Below are positions 10,993-19,206 of a stretch of DNA of 64,000 nucleotides, in pieces (within the stretch, counting starts at the first letter, position 1; each line of letters starts with the position of its first letter). Location of the stretch: positions 1 through 64,000 of the forward strand of contig JAHDCD010000007.1 in assembly GCA_020630095.1 (NCBI GenBank). Reading direction: 5' to 3'. Position numbers and translations under genes: made by a program. The notes beneath the pieces are model-generated. The model worked only from the letters and a program-made list of their open reading frames with translations, did not search any database and was not told where the DNA came from. The DNA comes from Rickettsiales bacterium. Its GTDB lineage: Bacteria > Pseudomonadota > Alphaproteobacteria > Rickettsiales > UBA8987.

Positions 10993-12938
10993 ATTTCAAT
11001 AACGTCTTCAGCTTGGCATGGTAAGCCAGATTTATGGTCAAAATATAGTGGGTATTGAATTAAAGTTCCATAAATAAGCTGTTCAATATTTAGTTTTTTA
11101 GTCCTTCGTTTAATCTCTACAGAGTCTTGCGTTAAGCCCCAGCCAGCATAAAAGGGTGAGCCATAAGTAAATACTTTGATGCTTCCTTTTGTTAATGCTT
11201 CAAAGCCAGATAGGGATGATATGGTATGAAGCTCGTCAACATTTTCTAACAATTCATAAACTGAGCCTTCGCCGATATATTCATCTGCGATGTTTTTAAG
11301 TGCGGAAACTGATGATTTTCTTTTACGCTTTTTTGTAATTAAGTCAGGGTGATCTTTATAAGCGATTTTAGCTTTAGGGTTATGCTTTCTAACTTCTTCT
11401 AGTAGTTCTAAATTTGTTTTAATACTGCCTAAAGAAGTTTTGATTGAGGCATCATCTTCTACTTGTCCGATAACTAGAATTTTTGATTCAATTTTAGCGC
11501 CGTTGCTTAAATTATATTTATCAATTTTTGTTTCTTTTAATAGATTGATAATATTCTCGCCGCGTAGCTCTTGTGCTTTAGTGAAAGCGTTTGTTTGCAA
11601 GAAGTTTTCAAGGTCAGATGGTTTGCTACCATCGTAGTAAATACCAGTTGAATCTTTTACTAAAGAATATGGTTTTATTAAATTTGCGCCTAGTCCTTTT
11701 GAGCGGATGAAGCCGTCTTCAACGAAGTTAATTTTGATATTTAATTCGTGTGCTTTTTGAATAAAATTTTTAGATGCTCGGCTTGACCAAATTATAATTT
11801 CTGAGTTAGTTTCTTTTGCGATACGTAGAGCTCTATTTTCATTCCAAATAAAGCGAATATTCTTTTCTGAAGGCTTAGAGAAGAAGCCCCTTATGAAGCT
11901 ACGTTTCCAGCGTGTAAATTTTACGGCAATATATTTGGAGGCTAATTTATTGTAATAATCTTTGGTGTCGGATAATATATCAATTGTCTCTAAAGCGTTT
12001 GTTTTACTGGAGTTGAAAGGATTTATATAGCGAGAATATTTTATATAAGCGCTTGCTACTAAATGCTCTAAAGTAATTTTTTTAGTTCTACGTTCGTTAG
12101 TTAAAGCATCTTTTGTTAAACCCCATCCTGCGTAAAAGGGCATGCCGTAAGTGTAAACTTCCTTATTGGCTATTAAGCCTTCTAAACCCATTAGACTAGA
12201 TACTGTGTAAACTTTATCAACAAGGTCAAATAATGAGTGTGGGTTAACGTTCTTTTCAATGGTTGTTATGTTATCGTATTTATCTATATCTTTATAAATA
12301 TAACCTTTGCGCTTGCCGGTTAGAACGTCGGGGTGAATTTTTAAAATTATTTGTGCTTTTGGATTGTCCTTTATGGCATCTTCTATCATTTGCTGGAAAC
12401 TCGCGGAAGAGGATAATCCATAATTAACAGTGGCATCGCCATAGCATTGGTCAATTATTAAGATTGCAGGTTTTTTAGAGTTTATTCCAAGCTGTTTTGC
12501 AGATGCCTCAAAGTTGTTATTATACTTAGACAAGCGATGCTTGTTTATGCCTGTAATGATTTGTTTTGCTTGTTCTAGAGTTTCTTTATCGAAGGTGGAA
12601 TGCTCGATAATATCCTCAATATCTGAAGCATGAGTAGCATCGCAATATATACCACGTTCATCAGCAACTATTGAAAGTGGTTGTGCGCCATTTACACCTA
12701 AATCGTAAGACCTTAAAAAGCCATCCTCCAAACAAATATAAGGTAATGAGTGTTTGAAGGCGTAAGCCCTACCTTCAAGTGAGCGTGGACGCATTCCCCA
12801 GCCAGCAATAGCATCGGGCTTTTTTACATTGCGGTAATATTCAATGTTCTCAAATTCAGGTAATAGCTGTTTTAAGTTTGGAACTTTCTTAATTATTCCA
12901 AAAGAAAAGACGCCTAAGTTTTGATATCTAAACGCCAT
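10968..12938 (-). CDS. kpsC: Capsule polysaccharide export/Kdo-linker protein KpsC-like
   Basis: KpsC is a dual beta-Kdo glycosyltransferase that builds the poly-Kdo linker between lipid and group 2-type capsule at the inner membrane. The 656-residue product has two homologous halves. Each ends in the same signature, first SSLMGLEGLIANKEVYTYG-x-PFYAGWGLT (about residues 240-275) and again SSLSGFEAL...VFTYGSPFYAGWGLTQD (about 575-610). Each is followed by RRTKK. No transmembrane segment is evident. The final residues (ANSNLL) and stop codon come from a palindromic repeat. No other capsule genes adjoin it, but an ABC-2 polysaccharide permease is at 52747-53544. Confidence 0.9.
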   Translation of the reverse strand: MAFRYQNLGVFSFGIIKKVPNLKQLLPEFENIEYYRNVKKPDAIAGWGMRPRSLEGRAYAFKHSLPYICLEDGFLRSYDLGVNGAQPLSIVADERGIYCDATHASDIEDIIEHSTFDKETLEQAKQIITGINKHRLSKYNNNFEASAKQLGINSKKPAILIIDQCYGDATVNYGLSSSASFQQMIEDAIKDNPKAQIILKIHPDVLTGKRKGYIYKDIDKYDNITTIEKNVNPHSLFDLVDKVYTVSSLMGLEGLIANKEVYTYGMPFYAGWGLTKDALTNERRTKKITLEHLVASAYIKYSRYINPFNSSKTNALETIDILSDTKDYYNKLASKYIAVKFTRWKRSFIRGFFSKPSEKNIRFIWNENRALRIAKETNSEIIIWSSRASKNFIQKAHELNIKINFVEDGFIRSKGLGANLIKPYSLVKDSTGIYYDGSKPSDLENFLQTNAFTKAQELRGENIINLLKETKIDKYNLSNGAKIESKILVIGQVEDDASIKTSLGSIKTNLELLEEVRKHNPKAKIAYKDHPDLITKKRKRKSSVSALKNIADEYIGEGSVYELLENVDELHTISSLSGFEALTKGSIKVFTYGSPFYAGWGLTQDSVEIKRRTKKLNIEQLIYGTLIQYPLYFDHKSGLPCQAEDVIEIIANSNLL

Positions 12939-12955
12939 AGTTCATGGGATAAGGG

Positions 12956-13288
12956 TTAACTACCTTCGCCAGGCGCTTCAGAGAAGTCTGCCATTTTACC
13001 TTCTTTACCATTTTGCTCTTCAGCATCTGGTAGAGGGTCAATTTTATCACTAATCATTGGCCATTCTTCAGACCATTTGCGGTTGAATTCAACCCATTTT
13101 ACATTGTCCTCAGTTTCAGCTTCAATAGCGTCAGCAGGGCATTCAGGTTCGCATACGCCACAGTCGATACACTCTTCAGGGTTGATAACTAACATGTTTT
13201 CACCTTCGTAAAAGCAGTCAACTGGGCATACTTCTACACAATCTGTGAACTTGCACTTAATACAATTTTCTGTAACAACGAACGTCAT
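12956..13288 (-). CDS. fdxA: 7Fe/8Fe ferredoxin FdxA-type
   Basis: Small cytosolic electron carrier with two iron-sulfur clusters. From the ATG at 13288 the 110-residue product begins [17 protein letters not shown], the usual start of the alphaproteobacterial ferredoxin family. [10 protein letters not shown] and a complete second motif [12 protein letters not shown] follow. The spacing of the first set fits a [3Fe-4S]/[4Fe-4S] protein. The acidic C-terminal extension (KWSEEWPMI) is typical. An earlier in-frame start at 13327 would overlap ispH and adds an uncharacteristic extension, so I reject it. It diverges from ispH, with only 33 bases between the starts. Confidence 0.94.
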   Translation of the reverse strand: MTFVVTENCIKCKFTDCVEVCPVDCFYEGENMLVINPEECIDCGVCEPECPADAIEAETEDNVKWVEFNRKWSEEWPMISDKIDPLPDAEEQNGKEGKMADFSEAPGEGS

Positions 13289-13321
13289 AATGGATAACCT
13301 TTTAATATATCTGGAAATATT

Positions 13322-14242
13322 ATGCAATTAATTTTAGCACAACCTCGAGGCTTCTGTGCCGGCGTTGATAGAGCTATTGAGATAGTGGAGCGCGCGTTAG
13401 AGAAATATGGTGCGCCTGTTTATGTGCGTCACGAGATTGTGCATAATAAATATGTGGTTGAAGATTTACGTGCTAAGGGTGCGGTTTTCGTTAAGGAAGT
13501 TGATGAAATTCCTACTGGTGCAATTACCATTTTTTCAGCACATGGGGTTTCAGAAAAGGTTGAAACTAATGCCGATGGTTTGGGCTTAAAAGTTATCGAT
13601 GCTACTTGTCCGCTGGTTACTAAGGTGCATAATCAGGCGCAACGTTTTGAAAAGGGTGAGCGCGAGCTAATTATTATTGGTCATAAGGGGCACCCAGAGT
13701 TGGAAGGAACTTATGGCAGAGTTAAGCAAAAATCTCACATTGTTGAGAATATAAGCGATGCAAATGCGTTGGTAGCAAACGATCCTGAGAACCTAGCCTA
13801 TGTTACGCAGACTACCTTATCCGTTTCGGATACGCGCGAGATTATAGACGTTCTTAAACAGCGTTTCCCTAGTATTGAAGGTCCTGAATTGAAGGATATT
13901 TGTTATGCAACGCAGAATAGGCAGGATGCGGTGCGTGAGTTGGCAAAACAAGTAGATATTATATTTGTTGTTGGAGCTCGAAACTCTAGTAATTCAAACC
14001 GTTTGCGAGACTTAGCTGAAGAATGCGGAGTTGAAGCATTCTTGGTTGATGATGTTAAATCTATTCCCGATTTAGTGCCTGTAGAGGTGGCTAAAATTGG
14101 ATTAACTGCGGGGGCATCTGCTCCTGAAATTTTAGTTCAGCAGATAGTTGATTATTTTAAGGATAATTACTCTGCCCAAATTTCTATAATGAACGGGATT
14201 GAAGAAAATGTTAAATTCAAACTTCCTAAAGAAGTTGCTTAA
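13322..14242 (+). CDS. ispH: 4-hydroxy-3-methylbut-2-enyl diphosphate reductase
   Basis: Last step of the MEP isoprenoid pathway, giving IPP and DMAPP; a [4Fe-4S] enzyme needing reduced ferredoxin or flavodoxin. The 306-residue product has the three cluster cysteines C12 (RGFCAGV), C96 ([11 protein letters not shown]) and C194 ([10 protein letters not shown]). Conserved FSAHGVS and IIGHKGHPE histidine segments are also present. The divergent ferredoxin gene next to it is a plausible electron donor. The putative ribosome site GGAAA lies just before the ATG. The gene is followed by a palindromic dispersed repeat. Confidence 0.97.
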   Translation: MQLILAQPRGFCAGVDRAIEIVERALEKYGAPVYVRHEIVHNKYVVEDLRAKGAVFVKEVDEIPTGAITIFSAHGVSEKVETNADGLGLKVIDATCPLVTKVHNQAQRFEKGERELIIIGHKGHPELEGTYGRVKQKSHIVENISDANALVANDPENLAYVTQTTLSVSDTREIIDVLKQRFPSIEGPELKDICYATQNRQDAVRELAKQVDIIFVVGARNSSNSNRLRDLAEECGVEAFLVDDVKSIPDLVPVEVAKIGLTAGASAPEILVQQIVDYFKDNYSAQISIMNGIEENVKFKLPKEVA

Positions 14243-14246
14243 TCAA

Positions 14247-14338
14247 CGTCATTGCTAGGGAGTGTTACGACCGAAGCAATCCAGAAATTTAGCCAAGAAA
14301 AGAGATTACTGGATTGCTTCGCTACGCTCGCAATGACG
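14247..14338. repeat. Dispersed palindromic repeat, CGTCATTGCGAG family, copy 1
   Basis: The outer ends CGTCATTGC and GCAATGACG are inverted copies. Inside are inverted GAAGCAATCCAG / CTGGATTGCTTC segments around a variable middle. Related copies are at 14545-14642, 23380-23446, 28676-28781 and 30675-30765. It follows ispH and may act as its transcription end. Confidence 0.85.
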
Positions 14339-14544
14339 TGTCTTAAAAGATTTTCTCAAATATAGAAAATTTTTAAAACTCAAAAAATCTCAAAAAATAA
14401 TATTTCTGACATCCATTTGCATAAAAATTCTTATATTTCAATGGTGCTATGTTAAAAACCTTTGTTTTTAGCTCAAAAAACTGGCCAAAAACGTACAAAA
14501 AACGTCCATTTTTTAACAAAAATTGATGTTTTTTAATAAAATTT
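14339..14544. other. AT-rich spacer between two palindromic repeats
   Basis: The segment is dominated by A and T runs. A 73-codon minus-strand reading frame spans it, but its product is low-complexity, starts inside a repeat and has no recognisable domain, so I do not call a gene. I see no tRNA, promoter pair or strong terminator here. Confidence 0.5.
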
Positions 14545-14642
14545 GTCATTACGAGGAGTGAAGTGACGAAGCAATCTATCAACAGATTTACCAAAGAGTA
14601 CAGATCATATGATGGGTCGCTTCACTAACGTTCGCAATGACG
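14545..14642. repeat. Dispersed palindromic repeat, CGTCATTGCGAG family, copy 2
   Basis: Begins GTCATTACGAGGAGTGAAG and ends CGTTCGCAATGACG, with the inner GAAGCAATC / GGTCGCTTC arms diverged. It lies downstream of the minus-strand operon starting at 21087 and faces copy 1 across an AT-rich spacer. Confidence 0.8.
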
Positions 14643-14682
14643 TGTTGTAAGAATATCGCATCCAAATAACTGCGGAAGGTGT

Positions 14683-15495
14683 TTATATTCCTTTCTCATT
14701 CTCTGTTATTCTAAGATTTTTCATTTGTATTTGTCTTACTTCCAAAGGTACTTCAGTTCCTTTTTTAGTGAGTGTATCGGTAAAATTACAATTTTCTAAT
14801 GGAGTTCCTTTATCCGGTGGCCATGAAGAAAATGCTTTGGATAGTATAGAACCTCCTTCAGGCATGTTTTCTTTTACATACCTTAGGAGTGCAAATTCTA
14901 AAGGTCTGTACCTGTGTATTTCGGAGTGAATGTTAATATAAATTCCATTGCAAGAATCTGACGTTCTGTCCATTCTATCAGAATGTTTAAATTCTGTATG
15001 ATGAACTTTTTCTAGTTCAGATATTAGTACTTTTCTTGTATTTGGATTGCTAATTGCATTTTGGGCATGCTTGTATTTATTTAGTGTGTTTGTAGCTCTA
15101 TCACTAAAAGCAAAAAATTCTTTTAAAGATTCTAACTCTGTTTCAGCTTGAACTTTATCATGAATTTTATCGAGTAAATTGAATACTGAGCCAAATGGAT
15201 TATCTCTCTCAGTTCCTAATCTATAGTAAGAATCTACTATATCTTTTGAAAGTGCATGTAATAAGTCTGTGGCTTCTTTTGGAGGGGAGTCGGAGTTGAA
15301 TAATATGAAAAGTCCAAATCTAAGAGTGTTTCTATTAGCTAGTAAATCATTTGTAGAATCGTGAGGAAAAGCGTCAATTCTTACAGATAATATTTGTTCT
15401 TTTACTTCTTCTGGCCATGAATCAACAATGTGAGTTATGTGGTGAACATAATCCACTAAGTTTAGGTTACTTATGTCTGTTAATCCTCCTCCCAT
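14683..15495 (-). CDS. Unknown cytosolic protein, last gene of the DUF11 operon
   Basis: I do not recognise a family. The 270-residue product has no signal peptide or transmembrane helix and is mixed helical (for example LLHALSKDIVDSYYRL and FFAFSDRATNTLNKYKHAQNAI). It has scattered His and Cys but no clear catalytic motif. The start lies 5 bases after the stop of the OmpA-anchored 845-residue protein, so it is almost surely co-transcribed with the exported DUF11 proteins. A role in their regulation or assembly is possible but unproven. A possible phosphoesterase- or regulator-like fold could only be tested by structure prediction. Confidence 0.75.
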   Translation of the reverse strand: MGGGLTDISNLNLVDYVHHITHIVDSWPEEVKEQILSVRIDAFPHDSTNDLLANRNTLRFGLFILFNSDSPPKEATDLLHALSKDIVDSYYRLGTERDNPFGSVFNLLDKIHDKVQAETELESLKEFFAFSDRATNTLNKYKHAQNAISNPNTRKVLISELEKVHHTEFKHSDRMDRTSDSCNGIYINIHSEIHRYRPLEFALLRYVKENMPEGGSILSKAFSSWPPDKGTPLENCNFTDTLTKKGTEVPLEVRQIQMKNLRITENEKGI

Positions 15496-15500
15496 GAAAT

Positions 15501-18038
15501 TTATTTAACCAATATTTCTACTCTTCTGTTTAGGCGTTCGCGGATGCCGTTATTGGTAAAGATATCTGGTAATGCTTCACCATGGTACGAGGTTTTAATA
15601 TCTGCTTGAGTACCCATAATGGTTATTTGGTTAGCGGCGTTGTTAACTCTGTTTCTAGATAGTTCTAAATTATAAGAATCTGAACCTGAGCTATCGGTAT
15701 GACCGCTTAATAACAGGATTCTTTTATTATTATCATTAGCGTAATTAACGGCACTGTTTAGTGTGTTAATGTCAGAATTATCTAAGCTAGATTCATCATG
15801 GTTGAAGTAGATAATAAACTGTTTTTCCTCTGGCGAGCAGATAGCATCTTTACTGCCAGATGTACCGTTATAGATAATCTCTTTATCAATATTAAGGTCG
15901 AACTTAGCGGTTGGATTTGTTCTTTCGAACTCTTCTGTTGTAAGTTTAATTAGTTTGTCCATACGCTGGTTAGCAAGTTCTCTGCCGGCAACATCAGTAT
16001 GGTAAACATAAGTTACTTTATGATTTTTATCTTCAATTATACCGCTTAGGTATTTAATGCCATCAAGCGTTTCTTGGCTTACGTTTTCTGAGCAGATATC
16101 AAACGCGGAATCGTTAATATCAATTCTAATATCTTTACCCTTAGCTACGGCGAAGTTGGCCTTACTGTTCTTACCTTTCGTTAGGCGAACTACTCTAGGG
16201 TTCTCAGAAGTTACGAACATATTTTCTGGAACAGATGCAGTATCAAGTTTGATAGCAAAGTTTGAGCCACGTGCTTCTTCTGGAATTGATGCACATTCAA
16301 TGTGGTATCTACCTTCTGAGTCTGTGGTTACGTTCAAGCCTTTTAAGGTTAGTAGTCTAGCTTTAGGTATGCCACGTTCGCCATCGTTCGGGTAGCCGTC
16401 CTTGTTGGTATCTTCAAATACTTTACCAACTATGGTTGAGCAATCAAATGTAGGGTCTGCGGTAATTTCGGTAGAGGCTAAACCTTCGTTAGATAATGCA
16501 TCGCCTGCGCCGTTGAAAGCACCTGCAATGTTAGTCATTGTACCAATTTGGTAGTTAGAGCCAATTCTTGAAAGGAAAGTGATTGAGTTAACTTGACCAG
16601 ATACCATTGCGCTTTGAGGCCATGATAATTGGTTACCAGAAGCGGTTGGTTCAATGTTTGCTGATGGTGCGCCAGCAACGGATACACCCGAAGTGCCAGT
16701 TACATAAGTTAAGCCGGCAGGTAGGGTATCAATTAAGTTGAATGCGCCTACTGTTGCACCTGAAATGTTTTCAATATCGATAGTGTAAGTTAGGATATCA
16801 CCTACAGATGCGATGTTTTTATTAACGCGTTTAGTTACATTTAATAGGCCTGAATTTGCAGGGTCCATTGGAATATGGTTATAAATAACGTCTGGGTCAC
16901 CGGATGCTATCATGAAGCTTGTGAAGTGGTCCCTGTCCGCGGTTGGGCCAATAATTGATGGGCTGAATACGCCGCCAATACCACAGCGTGAACCGAAGGT
17001 TGATGCAGGAGTAGGGCAACCGGTAGCATCATATGAACCAGATATACCTGGGAATATTGTTGATGGAGCTGAATAGCCTGCGGGTGGAGTAAAGACGAAT
17101 CTATATTCAGTTTCACTAGATGGGCAGGCGGGGTCGGCGTTTGGTACGATGTCAAATCTATAGAAGCCATCTGCGCCAGTGGTCATTGTGTTATAGCCTT
17201 GTGTTAGGCAGGCTACAGGTAATGGAGTGCCACTTGCATCAGTTATTGTTGCTATACCCCCAGCTAAAGGTGCGCCGGTAGTTGAGTCGTAGAGTACACC
17301 TGAAGGATCAATTGGAATTAATAGTGGTTCGTTAACGTTATCGGTTGATAAATCGTCATCGGACTGGTCTTCAATTATGTCTGAATCTGGAGCTTCACCG
17401 TTTGAATCTGCTAAGTTCTCAATAGGTGTTGAGGACGCGTTAGCAAGGTCTAGGCGGAATAGAATGCGCGAATCAACAGTTACCGAATCGCCTGATTCTA
17501 ATGTTGTTGTACCGCCGCTAAAAGCGTTTGCTGTAGGTGTTGCAATGAAGCTAGTATTATAGCTTGTTGCAGTAAATACAGACGGGTTGCTTGGTGTAAT
17601 TGAACCGCTTGAGCTTAATATAGATGTTATTGTAGATGGGTTTTGACCCGCAAAGTCATCAATTAAATTTACGTTTATTAGATCTCTGTCACCAACGTTA
17701 GTTACAACAAATCTGAAGTCGGCATAATATTCGTCCATATTTGCGGTGCCGTCTACGTTTATAAGCTGTTTAGTAACTTCAATTTCATCGTTAACTACTA
17801 TTAGCTCTTCAATTGCATCGTCTGGAGTAATATTAAGGTCGGTTTGATCCTGTGTATTGGTTGCAATATTGGTAATAGTAGTTCCAGAAGTTCCTGAGTT
17901 AACCTGTACTGTTATAGTTATGGTAGCGGTTTCAGCAGGCTGAAGCGCTGGTATATTCCACGTGGCCGCATGAGCGGTTTGCGTGATGGCGAAAATCCAT
18001 ACGACAAACGAGGTTAATATGTTCTTTAATAAGTTCAT
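15501..18038 (-). CDS. Exported anchor protein: half DUF11, SdrB-like, DUF11, OmpA
   Basis: The 845-residue product has a signal peptide with cleavage after residue 24 (TAHA|ATWNIP). The mature N-terminus is only the second half of a DUF11/Ig-like repeat (ATWNIPALQPAETATITITV, then ITNIATNTQDQTD). A VTNVGDRDLINV repeat follows, then SdrB-like domains (near residues 240-390, and again at GKVFEDTNKDGYPNDGERG near 540). A complete DUF11 (GDILTYTIDIENISG...DTLPAGLTYV) lies between them. The last 110 residues are an OmpA peptidoglycan-binding domain (LLLSGHTDSSGSDSYNLELSRNR). This suggests a cell-wall-anchored base for a surface structure. It lies 18 bases after the LamG protein gene. Confidence 0.85.
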   Translation of the reverse strand: MNLLKNILTSFVVWIFAITQTAHAATWNIPALQPAETATITITVQVNSGTSGTTITNIATNTQDQTDLNITPDDAIEELIVVNDEIEVTKQLINVDGTANMDEYYADFRFVVTNVGDRDLINVNLIDDFAGQNPSTITSILSSSGSITPSNPSVFTATSYNTSFIATPTANAFSGGTTTLESGDSVTVDSRILFRLDLANASSTPIENLADSNGEAPDSDIIEDQSDDDLSTDNVNEPLLIPIDPSGVLYDSTTGAPLAGGIATITDASGTPLPVACLTQGYNTMTTGADGFYRFDIVPNADPACPSSETEYRFVFTPPAGYSAPSTIFPGISGSYDATGCPTPASTFGSRCGIGGVFSPSIIGPTADRDHFTSFMIASGDPDVIYNHIPMDPANSGLLNVTKRVNKNIASVGDILTYTIDIENISGATVGAFNLIDTLPAGLTYVTGTSGVSVAGAPSANIEPTASGNQLSWPQSAMVSGQVNSITFLSRIGSNYQIGTMTNIAGAFNGAGDALSNEGLASTEITADPTFDCSTIVGKVFEDTNKDGYPNDGERGIPKARLLTLKGLNVTTDSEGRYHIECASIPEEARGSNFAIKLDTASVPENMFVTSENPRVVRLTKGKNSKANFAVAKGKDIRIDINDSAFDICSENVSQETLDGIKYLSGIIEDKNHKVTYVYHTDVAGRELANQRMDKLIKLTTEEFERTNPTAKFDLNIDKEIIYNGTSGSKDAICSPEEKQFIIYFNHDESSLDNSDINTLNSAVNYANDNNKRILLLSGHTDSSGSDSYNLELSRNRVNNAANQITIMGTQADIKTSYHGEALPDIFTNNGIRERLNRRVEILVK

Positions 18039-18056
18039 TAATTTTTTCTTTCTAGC

Positions 18057-19031
18057 TTAAGGGCTAGCAGTGCCATGGCTAGGAGTACCTAGCGATTGCA
18101 GTGTTAGTCCAGGAGGGAGGTTGTCTAGTATTTGTAAAGTTGTGGCATTTCCGGGGCCGTTATTAGTTACAGATATTGTGTATGTTATTAGTTGTCCTTC
18201 ATCGACATTATTGTCGTTTACAGATTTAGTGAACTGTAAATCAACATCTTGGTCGCAGGCATTGTTCCATTTGTTAAATAAATAAGATTCTACGTTAGCT
18301 ACTTCTGCTGCAGTTAATGCTCTATCGTAAATTATTAGTTCTGCTACCCAGCCATCAAACCAGTATAGATCTTGGTTCCAACCCCAACCTAAGTGGGTAC
18401 CATTTGTTGTAGTGCCAACATCAAACGCATTTTCGTTTGATAATGTAGCGCCGTTAACTCTGGTTTGTCTTCCGGGTTGAACAGTAGAGCTTTGAACAGC
18501 TGTATAAAATATGGGATTACCTGCGGTTACACCATGAGTTCCTTGTACCCAATTGTTACCAATACGTTGGTACATTTGACCATTATTCCAAGTAAGAACA
18601 TATACGTTGTTAACGATATTGCCGTTGTAGGATAATGTTAGTGAGTTTCTTCTATTTGCCTCACGATGAATAAGGAAGGTGGTGGAGTCTGTCATTGTTC
18701 CACTGAACGGGTCGGAGGCGATTAATGCAGATGCTGTATTATTGCTACCAAAGCGCACACCTGGGCAACTATTAGCGGCATTCCAGCCATCTTCATCAAA
18801 TATAGGGTCTTCACCTAATGTTGAGCCAAGGTCTTGATTAGTGCCGGATTTATCTTGCCAAGAAGATACAGATGCGCCATCCGCCGGTTGCGAGCCACCA
18901 GCGTTAATATCTTGTGCGTCAAACCATTGTACTAGCCCACTAATTGTATTAGGGGCGGCCTGAGCCATAGTATTTGCCGCTGCAATTATTATGCAGAACA
19001 AGCTAAGTGATATGTGTTTTAATAACCTCAT
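18057..19031 (-). CDS. Exported LamG-like protein ending in a half DUF11 domain
   Basis: Predicted tip or adhesin-like exported protein of 324 residues from the ATG at 19031; a TTG nine codons upstream is less likely. The signal peptide ends near NTMAQA. A concanavalin/LamG-type domain fills about residues 30-245 ([52 protein letters not shown]), a fold that often binds glycans. The rest is the first half of a DUF11 repeat ([36 protein letters not shown]), stopping at GTASP before the second half. The 626-residue protein stops at the equivalent place. It is cotranscribed with the genes on either side. Confidence 0.85.
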   Translation of the reverse strand: MRLLKHISLSLFCIIIAAANTMAQAAPNTISGLVQWFDAQDINAGGSQPADGASVSSWQDKSGTNQDLGSTLGEDPIFDEDGWNAANSCPGVRFGSNNTASALIASDPFSGTMTDSTTFLIHREANRRNSLTLSYNGNIVNNVYVLTWNNGQMYQRIGNNWVQGTHGVTAGNPIFYTAVQSSTVQPGRQTRVNGATLSNENAFDVGTTTNGTHLGWGWNQDLYWFDGWVAELIIYDRALTAAEVANVESYLFNKWNNACDQDVDLQFTKSVNDNNVDEGQLITYTISVTNNGPGNATTLQILDNLPPGLTLQSLGTPSHGTASP

Positions 19032-19052
19032 ATATTTTTCTAATTTAATAGA

Positions 19053-19190
19053 GTTCAATTAAACGCTCAGAAGTAAAGTTAATCGTTTAATTGAACCCCT
19101 GCTCATTGGCAGGGAGTTCAATTGTAATGCTTTGTTAGCCTTAAGCTTAAGGAACAGGGGAATGAAGATTAAACCTGTTCCTTGAAGCTA
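19053..19190. repeat. Cluster of mutually exclusive hairpins between two operon genes
   Basis: The gap holds a 13-bp perfect inverted repeat (GTTCAATTAAACG at 19053-19065 with 19084-19096). A competing hairpin reuses TTGAAC (19091-19096) with AGTTCAA around CCCTGC-tcattg-GCAGGG. The palindrome CCTTAAGCTTAAGG and the inverted pair AAGGAACAGG / CCTGTTCCTT follow. Alternative pairing could set the ratio of shaft to tip mRNA by attenuation or processing. Confidence 0.65.
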
Positions 19191-19206
19191 TGTAGGCTTA
19201 TTTGAG

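Noticed and set aside
14373-14594. 73-codon minus-strand frame
   Set aside because: Low-complexity AT-rich product that starts inside a dispersed repeat, with no domain or ribosome site.
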